From the NCBI GenBank assembly GCA_022361535.1, contig JAKSAU010000020.1, forward strand, positions 1 through 31,866: a stretch of 31,866 bases of DNA, read 5' to 3'. Shown in pieces: positions 24,873-31,866 of the stretch; positions within the stretch are counted from its first letter, which is position 1, and the number at the start of each line of letters is the position of its first letter. The notes beneath the pieces are model-generated. The model was not told the DNA's origin, ran no database searches, and saw nothing but the letters and a program-made list of their open reading frames with translations. This stretch comes from Desulfobacterales bacterium (GTDB lineage Bacteria > Desulfobacterota > Desulfobacteria > Desulfobacterales > Desulfobacteraceae). Made by a program: the position numbers and the translations under genes.

Positions 24873-25622
24873 TTATCCCTGGTCCACAGGAATCCGGACT
24901 GTAAATTCCGCACCTTTGCCCAACTCTGAATCAAGGGAAAGGTCGCCGCCCATATCTCTTAGCAGGACCAAGACACCTGCTAAGCCAAGTCCATGGCTGT
25001 TAATGGCGTTATCCAGAGAGCCGCCCGTGGTAAAATACGTATTAAAAATCTTTTGATGTTCTGACGCAGGAATGCCGGGGCCGTCATCCCTGACCTTTAT
25101 CCTCAAAGAACGGTCTTCAATAAGTCCAAGGATATCTACCCGCTCACACCTGTGCTTTAAGGCATTGGTTGCCAGATTTCTTACAATCTGTCTTACCTTT
25201 GCCTTGTCCAGACAAACTTCCGTTGACCAGGTATCGTTGTCAAAGGCCAAATAAAATCCGCATGAAGCAAGTACTTTGGTTAACCCCTCATATGATTTGG
25301 TTTTCCTTATCATTTCCGCCATTGGAGGATTGGCAAGGTCAAATATCTCCACTAAGACTTCAATTACCAATGCAGAAACCCTAAACTGTGACAGGTTGAC
25401 AACCCCTTCCCTGGATCGGCCCAACTCCAGCATGTCGTTAACAAGGCGCTGAGTGGTCAGTGTATTGCGGATTATCCGTTTTATCACCTTAGTCTGCTTA
25501 TCGGTAAGCGGTCCATAGGTGCTCTGCCGGTTGAGCAGCGATTTGGCACCGGCATCAATAACGGAAATTGGAACTTTTAAGTCATGAATCAGGATTTCGG
25601 TCTTTATCGTGGTATCCGGCAT
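24873..25622 (-). CDS. Short soluble sensor histidine kinase
   Basis: The 249-residue protein has only a kinase core: a HisKA segment with His13 (ILIHDLKVPIS), then an ATPase domain with NLATNALKH, DDGPGIP and SHGLGLAGV. No sensor domain, membrane helix or signal peptide is present, so it must get its input from a partner. The phospho-acceptor so close to the N-terminus is unusual, so an upstream start was considered, but no better site was found. It ends facing the receiver-only regulator and starts 169 bases from the divergent PAS-GAF kinase. The three may form one signalling set; partner choice is inference. Confidence 0.85.
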   Translation of the reverse strand: MPDTTIKTEILIHDLKVPISVIDAGAKSLLNRQSTYGPLTDKQTKVIKRIIRNTLTTQRLVNDMLELGRSREGVVNLSQFRVSALVIEVLVEIFDLANPPMAEMIRKTKSYEGLTKVLASCGFYLAFDNDTWSTEVCLDKAKVRQIVRNLATNALKHRCERVDILGLIEDRSLRIKVRDDGPGIPASEHQKIFNTYFTTGGSLDNAINSHGLGLAGVLVLLRDMGGDLSLDSELGKGAEFTVRIPVDQG

Positions 25623-25791
25623 ATCTTGGTTTACCCCTTAAAATCCTTGCATTTTGAACCAATGATTTTATATAGTGTCTGCCATAAGCTGATCTCGCCA
25701 ATGGAAGCACCAACCTGTTGGGAATCTGCTGTAATCTTATTTTTGTTTATATACAGTATCTTTAAATCTTGTAAAGACTTTTGGAGTTTTT

Positions 25792-28134
25792 ATGGGGCAG
25801 GACACCGGAACACAGGACTTTAAAGAAATTGACGCACTCAAGCAGAAAATCCAACAGCTGGAAGAGGAAAACCATATCCTCAACGATATCATCTTTAAAG
25901 CCCCCATCCCCATATTTGTACTGGACAAAGAGCATAAAATCTCCCATTTCAATCAGGCTTTAGAAGAGCTGGCAGGGCTCAAATCCCGGGATGTCATTGG
26001 AACAAAAGATCAATGGAAGGCCTTTTACGCAAAGCCCAGGCCTGTTATGGCAGACCTGATAATTGATGATTCATCGGATAACGAAATCATTGAGCACTAC
26101 GGAATTAAATACAACCGCTCTGCAAAATCCTTAGACCGGTTTGCGGCCACAGATTTTTTTCCGGATTTAAAACCCGAGGGCAAATGGCTTTTTTTCACGG
26201 CTTCTCCGTTCACGGACAGCACCGGAAAAATCGCCGGTGCCGTAGAAACCCTTCAGGACGTGACCCAGGAAAAAATCCAGGAGCACAAAATCAGGGAGCT
26301 TTACAGGATATACAGGGACATCCTCGCATTCATACCCTATCCCATCATCGTATATGGAGACCAAGGAGAGGTGTCGTATATTAATCCTGCCTTTACCCGC
26401 GTATTTGGCTGGACCCTGGAAGAAGTTGAAGGCAATGTGCTGAATTTTGTGCCGCCGGATCTAGCAGAAGAAACCCACGATATTTTAGACCGATTCCGCA
26501 ACGACAAAACTTTAACCCGCTACGAAACCCTGCGCCTGACAAAGGACGGAGCCATCCGCGATGTGATTATCTGGGCAGACACCCACACCCGCGAAGACCG
26601 GGTAGAAACGTTTGTAATTCTCAGGGATGTTACAGAAGAAAAACGTCTGGCTGCAAATAATCAAACCATCATGCGTATCTCATCTGCCCTGCCCGAATAC
26701 CCGGATTTGGGCGACCTGATGGATTATATTTCCAAAGAAGTCAAAGAACTGCTGTTGGCCGAAGGCGCTGTAGTGCTGCTTTACGATGAAATCAAAGAAG
26801 ATCTGTTTTTTCTCGGTGCGGCATATGATGATCTGTCAACAGAACAGCGGGCAAGAGAATTCAGGTTCGCACTTGACGAAGTATTTGCAGGACAGGTAAT
26901 CAAAACCGGAGAACCTGCTGCGACGAATTCACCGGAAGAATTGCTGCTCAATTATCCTGAACGGGATAAAAAGCTTGGATACCAGACCAAAAGCATTCTC
27001 TGTGTTCCGATCCGCAGTGATGCACGGATCATCGGGGTGTTGTGTGCCATCAACAAAAAGCAGAACATGTTTGATGACAACGACATGGAACTGATGACCA
27101 TGATTGCGGGAACCGTGGCCATATCCATTGAAAATGCAAGATTCTCAGATGCTCTCAAAGAAGCATACCGGGATGTGGCATCCATGAACCGAGCCAAGGG
27201 AAAGGCGATCAATCACCTTTCCCACGAATTAAAGACTCCTGTAGCAATCCTTACAGGGTCCTTGCAGATTTTGAGAAAAAAAATCGATGCGTTAGATGGT
27301 GTTAAGCTGTCCTCTACGCTGAACCGGATTGAACGCAACCTGGACCGTATCGTGGAAATCCAGACCGAAACCGCTGACATTATGGAAACAGGGGCTTATG
27401 GTGCAAGACAGCTTCTGATCAACATGCTTGAAGCCTGTCAGGATGAACTGGAAACATTGATTGAAACCTGCCTTGATCAGGAAATCCTGGACCCGGACCA
27501 CCTTATCCAGTCGGTACGAGCCCTTATTGACAAAGAATTCGGCCCAAGGGCATTGCACAAAAAAACCATCGATTTCAAAGCCCTGTTCAATAAGATTTAT
27601 ACCAAAATGATACCCCAATTCCATTTTCGGCGTATTGAAATTGATCTGGATATCCGGGACGGTCTGCCGGATCTTTTCCTGCCGCCGGATGTCGTGCTGA
27701 AAACCATTGAAGGTATTATAAAAAATGCCATTGAGAACACTCCGGACCAAGGCAGGATAGAAGTGCGAGCCATACCAGAGAAAGACGGCATTTTATTTGA
27801 AGTCAAAGATTTTGGTGTGGGGATTGAGGCCGAGCACCGCCAGCGGATCTTTGAAGGGTTCTTTTCAACCCAGGAAACCCTGCTTTATTCAACCAAAACA
27901 CCATTTGAGTTCGGTGCCGGCGGCAAAGGCGCAGACCTGCTTCGCATAAAACTGTTCGCCGACCGGTTGGGGTTCACTATTGATATGGAAACTGACAGGT
28001 GTACCTATTTGACTCAGGAAGATGTAACCTGTCCGGGTGATATTTTGAAATGTGAATTCTGCACAGAGCAAGTCGACTGTCTGAACTCGGGATTCACTAA
28101 ATTTTCGGTATTTTTTCCCAATGGAAAAAAATAA
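25792..28134 (+). CDS. Soluble PAS-PAS-GAF histidine kinase with C-terminal cysteine cluster
   Basis: The 780-residue protein has a short coiled coil (residues 10-30), two PAS domains (about 30-165 and 165-295; EETHDILDRFRND and TFVILRDVTEEK lie in the second), a GAF domain (about 305-450), a HisKA segment with His478 (HLSHELKTPVAI) and an ATPase domain with KNAIENTPDQG and KDFGVGIE. No membrane segment is seen, so it is cytoplasmic. Near the C-terminus five cysteines (737, 747, 754, 757, 763) are grouped, including CEFC, inside or just after the ATPase domain. They could bind a metal or cluster, or act as a redox switch. No regulator is fused. GGAG precedes the ATG. Confidence 0.88.
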   Translation: MGQDTGTQDFKEIDALKQKIQQLEEENHILNDIIFKAPIPIFVLDKEHKISHFNQALEELAGLKSRDVIGTKDQWKAFYAKPRPVMADLIIDDSSDNEIIEHYGIKYNRSAKSLDRFAATDFFPDLKPEGKWLFFTASPFTDSTGKIAGAVETLQDVTQEKIQEHKIRELYRIYRDILAFIPYPIIVYGDQGEVSYINPAFTRVFGWTLEEVEGNVLNFVPPDLAEETHDILDRFRNDKTLTRYETLRLTKDGAIRDVIIWADTHTREDRVETFVILRDVTEEKRLAANNQTIMRISSALPEYPDLGDLMDYISKEVKELLLAEGAVVLLYDEIKEDLFFLGAAYDDLSTEQRAREFRFALDEVFAGQVIKTGEPAATNSPEELLLNYPERDKKLGYQTKSILCVPIRSDARIIGVLCAINKKQNMFDDNDMELMTMIAGTVAISIENARFSDALKEAYRDVASMNRAKGKAINHLSHELKTPVAILTGSLQILRKKIDALDGVKLSSTLNRIERNLDRIVEIQTETADIMETGAYGARQLLINMLEACQDELETLIETCLDQEILDPDHLIQSVRALIDKEFGPRALHKKTIDFKALFNKIYTKMIPQFHFRRIEIDLDIRDGLPDLFLPPDVVLKTIEGIIKNAIENTPDQGRIEVRAIPEKDGILFEVKDFGVGIEAEHRQRIFEGFFSTQETLLYSTKTPFEFGAGGKGADLLRIKLFADRLGFTIDMETDRCTYLTQEDVTCPGDILKCEFCTEQVDCLNSGFTKFSVFFPNGKK

Positions 28135-28181
28135 AAAAAACTTTGACAAGAACCTTTGCTTTGTGACAAAAGGAAAGATAA

Positions 28182-28197
28182 GACTGAGCGCTCGTTC
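28182..28197. promoter_or_regulatory. Operator-like motif GACTGAGCGCTCGTTC, copy 2
   Basis: The same 16 bases as at 13772-13787, lying 72 bases upstream of the acyl-CoA ligase start, in the region where its promoter should be (TTGACA at 28143-28148 is nearby). This suggests that the acyl-CoA ligase operon and the dehydrogenase operon answer to one regulator. No TetR gene is seen in the window. Confidence 0.6.
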
Positions 28198-28269
28198 TGC
28201 TGCCTTAACTGTTGCCCTGCACCAGACCACCCCTTTAACGCATTACTACATTAACGGAAGGATTGGTCC

Positions 28270-29775
28270 ATGAACAGCCTGTACAACCTCACTATGTTTG
28301 ACTTTTACCAGCGTAACACCCTCTTAAACAAAACGGGTTGTGCCATTCATTTTAATGGCGAAGATCATTCTTTTGACACGCTGTTCCAGGATACCTGCCG
28401 GCTTATCAACGGGCTTGCCGCATTGAAGCTGCCGGCCGGAACGCGAGTTGCTATCTTATCCAAAAACCATCCTGCCTTTTTTCACTTGTTCGGGGCAGCA
28501 GCCGCCTTGAACCTTTGCCTGGTGCTTATCAACCGCCGACTCAGTATCGAAGAAATCTCCCATGTAATTGATGATACCACCCCTCAAATCATCATCTGCG
28601 ATACTGAAATGGAAGAACAGGTTAAAGAAATCCAGTCTGATCATGACCACCTTGATCAGTGTTATACCATTGACGGCAATTTTTCCGGTCTTTATGCACC
28701 GGATCAGGAAGGGGCCATGGATTTGGCAGAGCAGTCAGATCCCAAATCCCCATATGTGATTATCCATACGGCAGCCGTTCAGGGCAAACCTAGGGGTGCC
28801 GTACTAAGCCAGGAAAATGTTATCCTGGCAAATATCCAGCTGGCCCACACCTTTGGTTTGGATGCCGGTAAAACCTATATGAACATCCTCCCCCTGTTCC
28901 ACATCATGGGGGTGAATTTCGGGTTGGCCACCCTAATGGCCGGGGGTAAAAACGTTATTGTTGAAAAGTTTGACCCCCAATTAAGTCTTGACCTTATCCA
29001 GGAGCAGAAAGTCACTATTTTCGGCTCCTTTCCCCCCATATTAACCACCCTTTTGGACCTCATCAAAGAAAAAGGACCATTTAACCTGTCCAGCCTTGAG
29101 ATAGTTGGAGGGCTGGAAATGCCTGACACGGTAAAAGAATGGGAAGCGGCAACGTCCTCCAAATTCTGGACCATGTATGGCCAAACTGAAACATCAGGTC
29201 TGATCACTTTTTCAGAATATTTTGAACAACCGGGTTCCGCAGGAACAATTTCCCCTCTGGCTAAAATAGCCATCGCCGATGACCATGACAATATCCTGCC
29301 TGCAAATACCGTAGGAGAAATCTTGGTTAAAGGCCCGCTGGTTTTCCAAGGGTATTGGAATGAAGACGACCTCAATGCTTTTACTTTCAGGCAGGGTTGG
29401 CACCATACAGGAGACTTAGGGTTAATTGATGAGAACGGATTCCTGTTTTTCAAAGGCAGAAAAGCTGAAAAAGAACTCATCAAACCTGGCGGAGAAAATG
29501 TTTTTCCAGCAGAAGTTGAAAAAGCCATACTTGCCCATGAGGCAGTTACCCAGGCTTGTGTATTCGGTGTGCCTGACTCCAAATTTGGCGAAGGCATTAA
29601 AGCGGTTTGTACCCTTGAACCTGGTAAAGATCTGGTTAAAGAAGACCTTATTGCTTTTACCGGAACCTTGATTGCCGGATACAAAAAACCCAGGTATGTT
29701 GAATTTATTGATGAGATGCCCCAAACCCAGGACGGTGAAATCGACCGTGCAAAAATAAAAGAACTCTATGGTTAA
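28270..29775 (+). CDS. AMP-binding acyl-CoA ligase-like protein with altered catalytic motifs
   Basis: This 501-residue protein has the full fold of AMP-forming acyl-CoA ligases: NILPLFHIMG, MYGQTETSG, HHTGDLG and FKGRKAEKELIKPGGENVFPAEVE are conserved. The two motifs that handle ATP phosphates and the catalytic lysine are not. The usual TSGTTGxPKG loop reads TAAVQGKPRG (residues 167-176), and the A10 lysine of PxTxxGKI is Glu490 (PQTQDGEID). In studied members that lysine is needed to form the acyl-adenylate. GGAAGG precedes the ATG. The gene opens an operon with livG and a second ligase that keeps the loop. It may be inactive, use a different reaction, or partner the other ligase. Confidence 0.82.
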   Translation: MNSLYNLTMFDFYQRNTLLNKTGCAIHFNGEDHSFDTLFQDTCRLINGLAALKLPAGTRVAILSKNHPAFFHLFGAAAALNLCLVLINRRLSIEEISHVIDDTTPQIIICDTEMEEQVKEIQSDHDHLDQCYTIDGNFSGLYAPDQEGAMDLAEQSDPKSPYVIIHTAAVQGKPRGAVLSQENVILANIQLAHTFGLDAGKTYMNILPLFHIMGVNFGLATLMAGGKNVIVEKFDPQLSLDLIQEQKVTIFGSFPPILTTLLDLIKEKGPFNLSSLEIVGGLEMPDTVKEWEAATSSKFWTMYGQTETSGLITFSEYFEQPGSAGTISPLAKIAIADDHDNILPANTVGEILVKGPLVFQGYWNEDDLNAFTFRQGWHHTGDLGLIDENGFLFFKGRKAEKELIKPGGENVFPAEVEKAILAHEAVTQACVFGVPDSKFGEGIKAVCTLEPGKDLVKEDLIAFTGTLIAGYKKPRYVEFIDEMPQTQDGEIDRAKIKELYG

Positions 29776-29778
29776 CAA

Positions 29779-29870
29779 GGTTTTACGGGCCACAACAGTT
29801 GCATGACCCGGCCATTAAAACCTGTAACAATATTTAAATAGCGGTTGCACCAATGTTGTCAGGTGCAGCC
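29779..29870 (+). promoter_or_regulatory. Two hairpins between the acyl-CoA ligase and livG
   Basis: GGTTTTA (29779-29785) pairs with TAAAACC (29816-29822), with GGGCC and GGCC inside. A second hairpin is GGTTGCACC (29843-29851) with GGTGCAGCC (29862-29870), one G-U pair. Neither has a T tract. They may adjust the ratio of ligase to transporter messages. Confidence 0.4.
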
Positions 29871-29902
29871 ATTGCACTCAACCCAAACCCTTTGGATGTG
29901 TT

Positions 29903-30664
29903 ATGGCAGAACTTATTGTTTCCGATGTTACCCTTTCCTTTGGCGGACTCAAGGCCTTGTCTGACGTGGACATGGCCATTGAACCCGGCCTGATTACCTC
30001 CATTATCGGACCCAACGGGGCCGGCAAAACCAGTATGCTTAACTGCATTTCAGGGTTTTACCATCCCACCCAAGGAGAAATTCTTTACAAGGGAAAAGAC
30101 CTCACAAATGCTTCCCCCCACCAAGTTTCCAACATGGGGATTTCACGGGCTTTCCAGAACCTGGAGCTATTTTCCGGTCTATCCGTTCTGGACAACCTGC
30201 TTTTAGCCCGCCATCAAAACCTGAAGTATTCGTTTCTCCATGCAGTGTTCTTTTATGGCAAGGCATCGCGGGTGGAATCGGAGAACAGGGCGTATGTGGA
30301 AGATGTCATTGACTTCATGGAGCTGGAACCTTTTCGAAAAAGCCTTGTTGGCAATTTAAGCTATGGAATCCAGAAAAAAGTGGAAGTGGCAAGGGCACTG
30401 ACCCTCGCCCCAGACATTCTGCTTCTGGACGAGCCCATGGCAGGTATGAACATCGAAGAGAAAGAAGATATTGTGCGGTTTGTCATGGATATACAGAAGG
30501 AGAGGAACATCACCGTTGTATTGGTGGAACACGACCTTGGAGTGGTCATGGACATATCCGACCGCATCTATGTTCTTGATTTTGGCCAGGTCATCGGTTC
30601 AGGCACACCTGAAGAGGTCTCCCAGAATCCCAAAGTAATTGAAGCCTATATTGGAGAGGATTAA
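29903..30664 (+). CDS. livG: LivG-type branched-chain amino acid ABC transporter ATPase
   Basis: This 253-residue ATPase has Walker A GPNGAGKTS (Lys42), the Q loop in AFQNLELFSG, the signature LSYGIQKKVEVARAL, Walker B ILLLDEPMAGMN and the switch His in VEHDLGVVMD. The PMAGMN segment and the long loop after the Q loop are typical of LivG within the HAAT transporter family. In similar operons LivF, LivM, LivH and a binding protein follow downstream, beyond this window. Placement between two acyl-CoA ligase genes suggests uptake of a carboxylic or amino acid that is then activated with CoA, but the substrate is not shown. The gap to the next gene is six bases. Confidence 0.9.
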   Translation: MAELIVSDVTLSFGGLKALSDVDMAIEPGLITSIIGPNGAGKTSMLNCISGFYHPTQGEILYKGKDLTNASPHQVSNMGISRAFQNLELFSGLSVLDNLLLARHQNLKYSFLHAVFFYGKASRVESENRAYVEDVIDFMELEPFRKSLVGNLSYGIQKKVEVARALTLAPDILLLDEPMAGMNIEEKEDIVRFVMDIQKERNITVVLVEHDLGVVMDISDRIYVLDFGQVIGSGTPEEVSQNPKVIEAYIGED

Positions 30665-30670
30665 TCTTAA

Positions 30671-31866
30671 ATGAGCGAAACCAAACGGGACAACAACCAT
30701 CATCTGCTCGATTATTCCATCCCCCAGCTGCTCAGGTGGCGGGTTAACGCCAGCCCTGACCGGCCGGCTCTGCGGGAAAAGGATTTCGGCATCTGGAACA
30801 CCTACACCTGGAAGGACTATTATGCCTATGTCCGGAAAACGGCCCTGGGTCTAAAAGAACTTGGGCTTGGCAAGGGAGATACCATTGCCATCATATCAGA
30901 CAATATTCCGGAATTGCTTTTCGTTGCCATCGGTGCCCACGCCATCGGTGCCATTTCAGCGGGCATTTACCAGACTTCCATGCCCCATGAAATCGCCCAG
31001 ATTCTCCAGTACCTTAAAGTATCTGCCGTGTTCTGTGACAACCAGGAACAGGTAGACAAAGTTCTGGAAGTCAGAGAAGAACTCCCACTGGTTAGAAAAG
31101 TGATTTTTGAAGATCCCAGGGGCATGAGAAATTATTATTCTGATGACTGGTTCACCGATATCAAGGATCTGTATAAACTGGGTGACGCCGTCTATGAAAA
31201 AGAGCCGGACCTGTTCGAAAACTTAGTAGACCAGGGAACTGCCGACGATGTCTGCCACCTGTGTTTGACATCGGGTACCACAGGGTTGCCCAAAGGTACC
31301 ATGATGACCCATCGCAATTATATAAATATGGGCGTGAGGATCACCGAGGTAGATCATCTGGAGCCAACAGATGAGTATGTTTCATTTCTGCCCTTTGCCT
31401 GGATCGGGGAACAGATGAACTCTTTTGGCGTGGCCATGGCCACAGGGATCACTATCAATTTTCCGGAATCCGTAGAAACCGCTATGGCAGATCTAAAAGA
31501 GATTGGTCCCCATTTTATGTTCGGTGCGCCAAGGATTTACGAAACGATTCGAAGCGAAATCTGGCTTAAAATTGACCAGTCCTACTGGCTTAACCAACTT
31601 ATGTACAACTACTTTATCAAGGTGGGATTAAAAGCTGCCGGATACCGCATGAGCGGTAAAACCATGCCGTTGGGCTTAAAATTTAAGGCTTGGTTAGGCA
31701 AGCAAATCATATTCAGACCACTCATTAACCAGATCGGGATGCTTCGCCTGCGGCGTGCATATACGGGTGGTGCAGCTTTAGGACCTGAATTGTTTACCTT
31801 TTACCAGGCTATCGGGGTCAACCTTAAACAGATATACGGTCAAACTGAAATCACAGGGATCGCATA
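30671..31866 (+). CDS. AMP-dependent acyl-CoA synthetase (3' end outside window)
   Basis: The ATG at 30671, six bases after the livG stop, opens a frame that runs without a stop to the window end (398 codons visible). The N-terminus (LLRWRVNASPDRPALREKDFGIWNTYTW) and the motif LTSGTTGLPKGTMMTHRN are canonical for long-chain-type AMP-forming acyl-CoA synthetases, as are FLPFAWIGEQM, FGAPRIYETI, YTGGAALGPELFTF and IYGQTEITGIA. The enzyme makes acyl-CoA from a carboxylic acid, ATP and CoA. The C-terminal lysine motif lies outside the window, so catalysis cannot be fully judged. In contrast to the ligase at 28270, the phosphate loop is intact. The large insert after residue 290 resembles FadD15-like synthetases. 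Confidence 0.87.
   Translation, partial: MSETKRDNNHHLLDYSIPQLLRWRVNASPDRPALREKDFGIWNTYTWKDYYAYVRKTALGLKELGLGKGDTIAIISDNIPELLFVAIGAHAIGAISAGIYQTSMPHEIAQILQYLKVSAVFCDNQEQVDKVLEVREELPLVRKVIFEDPRGMRNYYSDDWFTDIKDLYKLGDAVYEKEPDLFENLVDQGTADDVCHLCLTSGTTGLPKGTMMTHRNYINMGVRITEVDHLEPTDEYVSFLPFAWIGEQMNSFGVAMATGITINFPESVETAMADLKEIGPHFMFGAPRIYETIRSEIWLKIDQSYWLNQLMYNYFIKVGLKAAGYRMSGKTMPLGLKFKAWLGKQIIFRPLINQIGMLRLRRAYTGGAALGPELFTFYQAIGVNLKQIYGQTEITGIA

Noticed and set aside
28875..29684. Open frame of 269 codons on the minus strand inside the acyl-CoA ligase gene
   Set aside because: It is antisense to clear acyl-CoA ligase motifs, has no start signal and resembles no known protein.

Overview
The window looks like chromosomal DNA from an anaerobic, sulfate-reducing Desulfobacterota bacterium of the Desulfobacteraceae type (Desulfobacter, Desulfobacula or a relative). 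This is an inference from gene content. The window has a four-subunit 2-oxoacid:ferredoxin oxidoreductase, an acyl-CoA dehydrogenase, acyl-CoA ligases beside a Liv-type ABC ATPase, a molybdenum-storage-protein homologue, and many sensor kinases. No rRNA, tRNA, CRISPR array, transposase, integrase or phage gene was seen.

Layout. 1-2125: the 3' part of a radical SAM gene overlaps a DRE-TIM (homocitrate/isopropylmalate synthase-like) gene. 2259-6286: a promoter, a P-loop NTPase, a delta-alpha-beta-gamma 2-oxoacid:ferredoxin oxidoreductase operon and a tandem ACT-domain protein. 6332-8856: a terminator, two copies of a palindromic repeat, and on the minus strand an ArsC-type phosphatase and a bile-acid:sodium-symporter-family protein with an extra N-terminal exported region. 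9161-11431: a seven-helix hybrid histidine kinase. 11432-11972: two further repeat copies and a terminator. 11973-14916 (minus): acyl-CoA dehydrogenase, an XRE-cupin regulator and the branched-chain aminotransferase. 15198-18731: a MoSto-like protein, a chemotaxis receptor and a small DUF3135-like protein. 18787-19451: a 69-residue protein of unknown function divergent from a PadR regulator, with two inverted repeats between them. 19497-21509 (minus): a long-type urocanase with a HutC-like operator against its -10 box. 21933-24219: threonine dehydrogenase and 2-amino-3-ketobutyrate CoA ligase. 24332-28134: a receiver-only response regulator and two histidine kinases. 28270-31866: an acyl-CoA ligase with altered catalytic motifs, a LivG ATPase and a second, canonical ligase cut by the window end.

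How the genes fit together. Much of the window can be read as amino-acid and acyl-CoA catabolism: IlvE gives branched 2-oxoacids, the oxidoreductase turns 2-oxoacids into acyl-CoA with reduced ferredoxin, the dehydrogenase oxidises acyl-CoA, urocanase belongs to histidine breakdown, Tdh/Kbl turns threonine into glycine plus acetyl-CoA, and the LivG operon suggests uptake plus CoA activation. A 16-nt motif (GACTGAGCGCTCGTTC) lies upstream of both the acyl-CoA dehydrogenase operon and the acyl-CoA ligase operon, so they may share one regulator.

Most unusual points: (1) a dispersed intergenic hairpin family, five copies, whose stems differ between copies yet stay paired while an asymmetric inner part is conserved; two copies belong to a longer unit of about 185-188 bp; (2) an acyl-CoA ligase whose phosphate-binding loop and A10 lysine are both replaced; (3) a histidine kinase with five cysteines near its C-terminus; (4) a chemotaxis receptor with a duplicated sensor module; (5) the symporter with an added exported N-terminal region.
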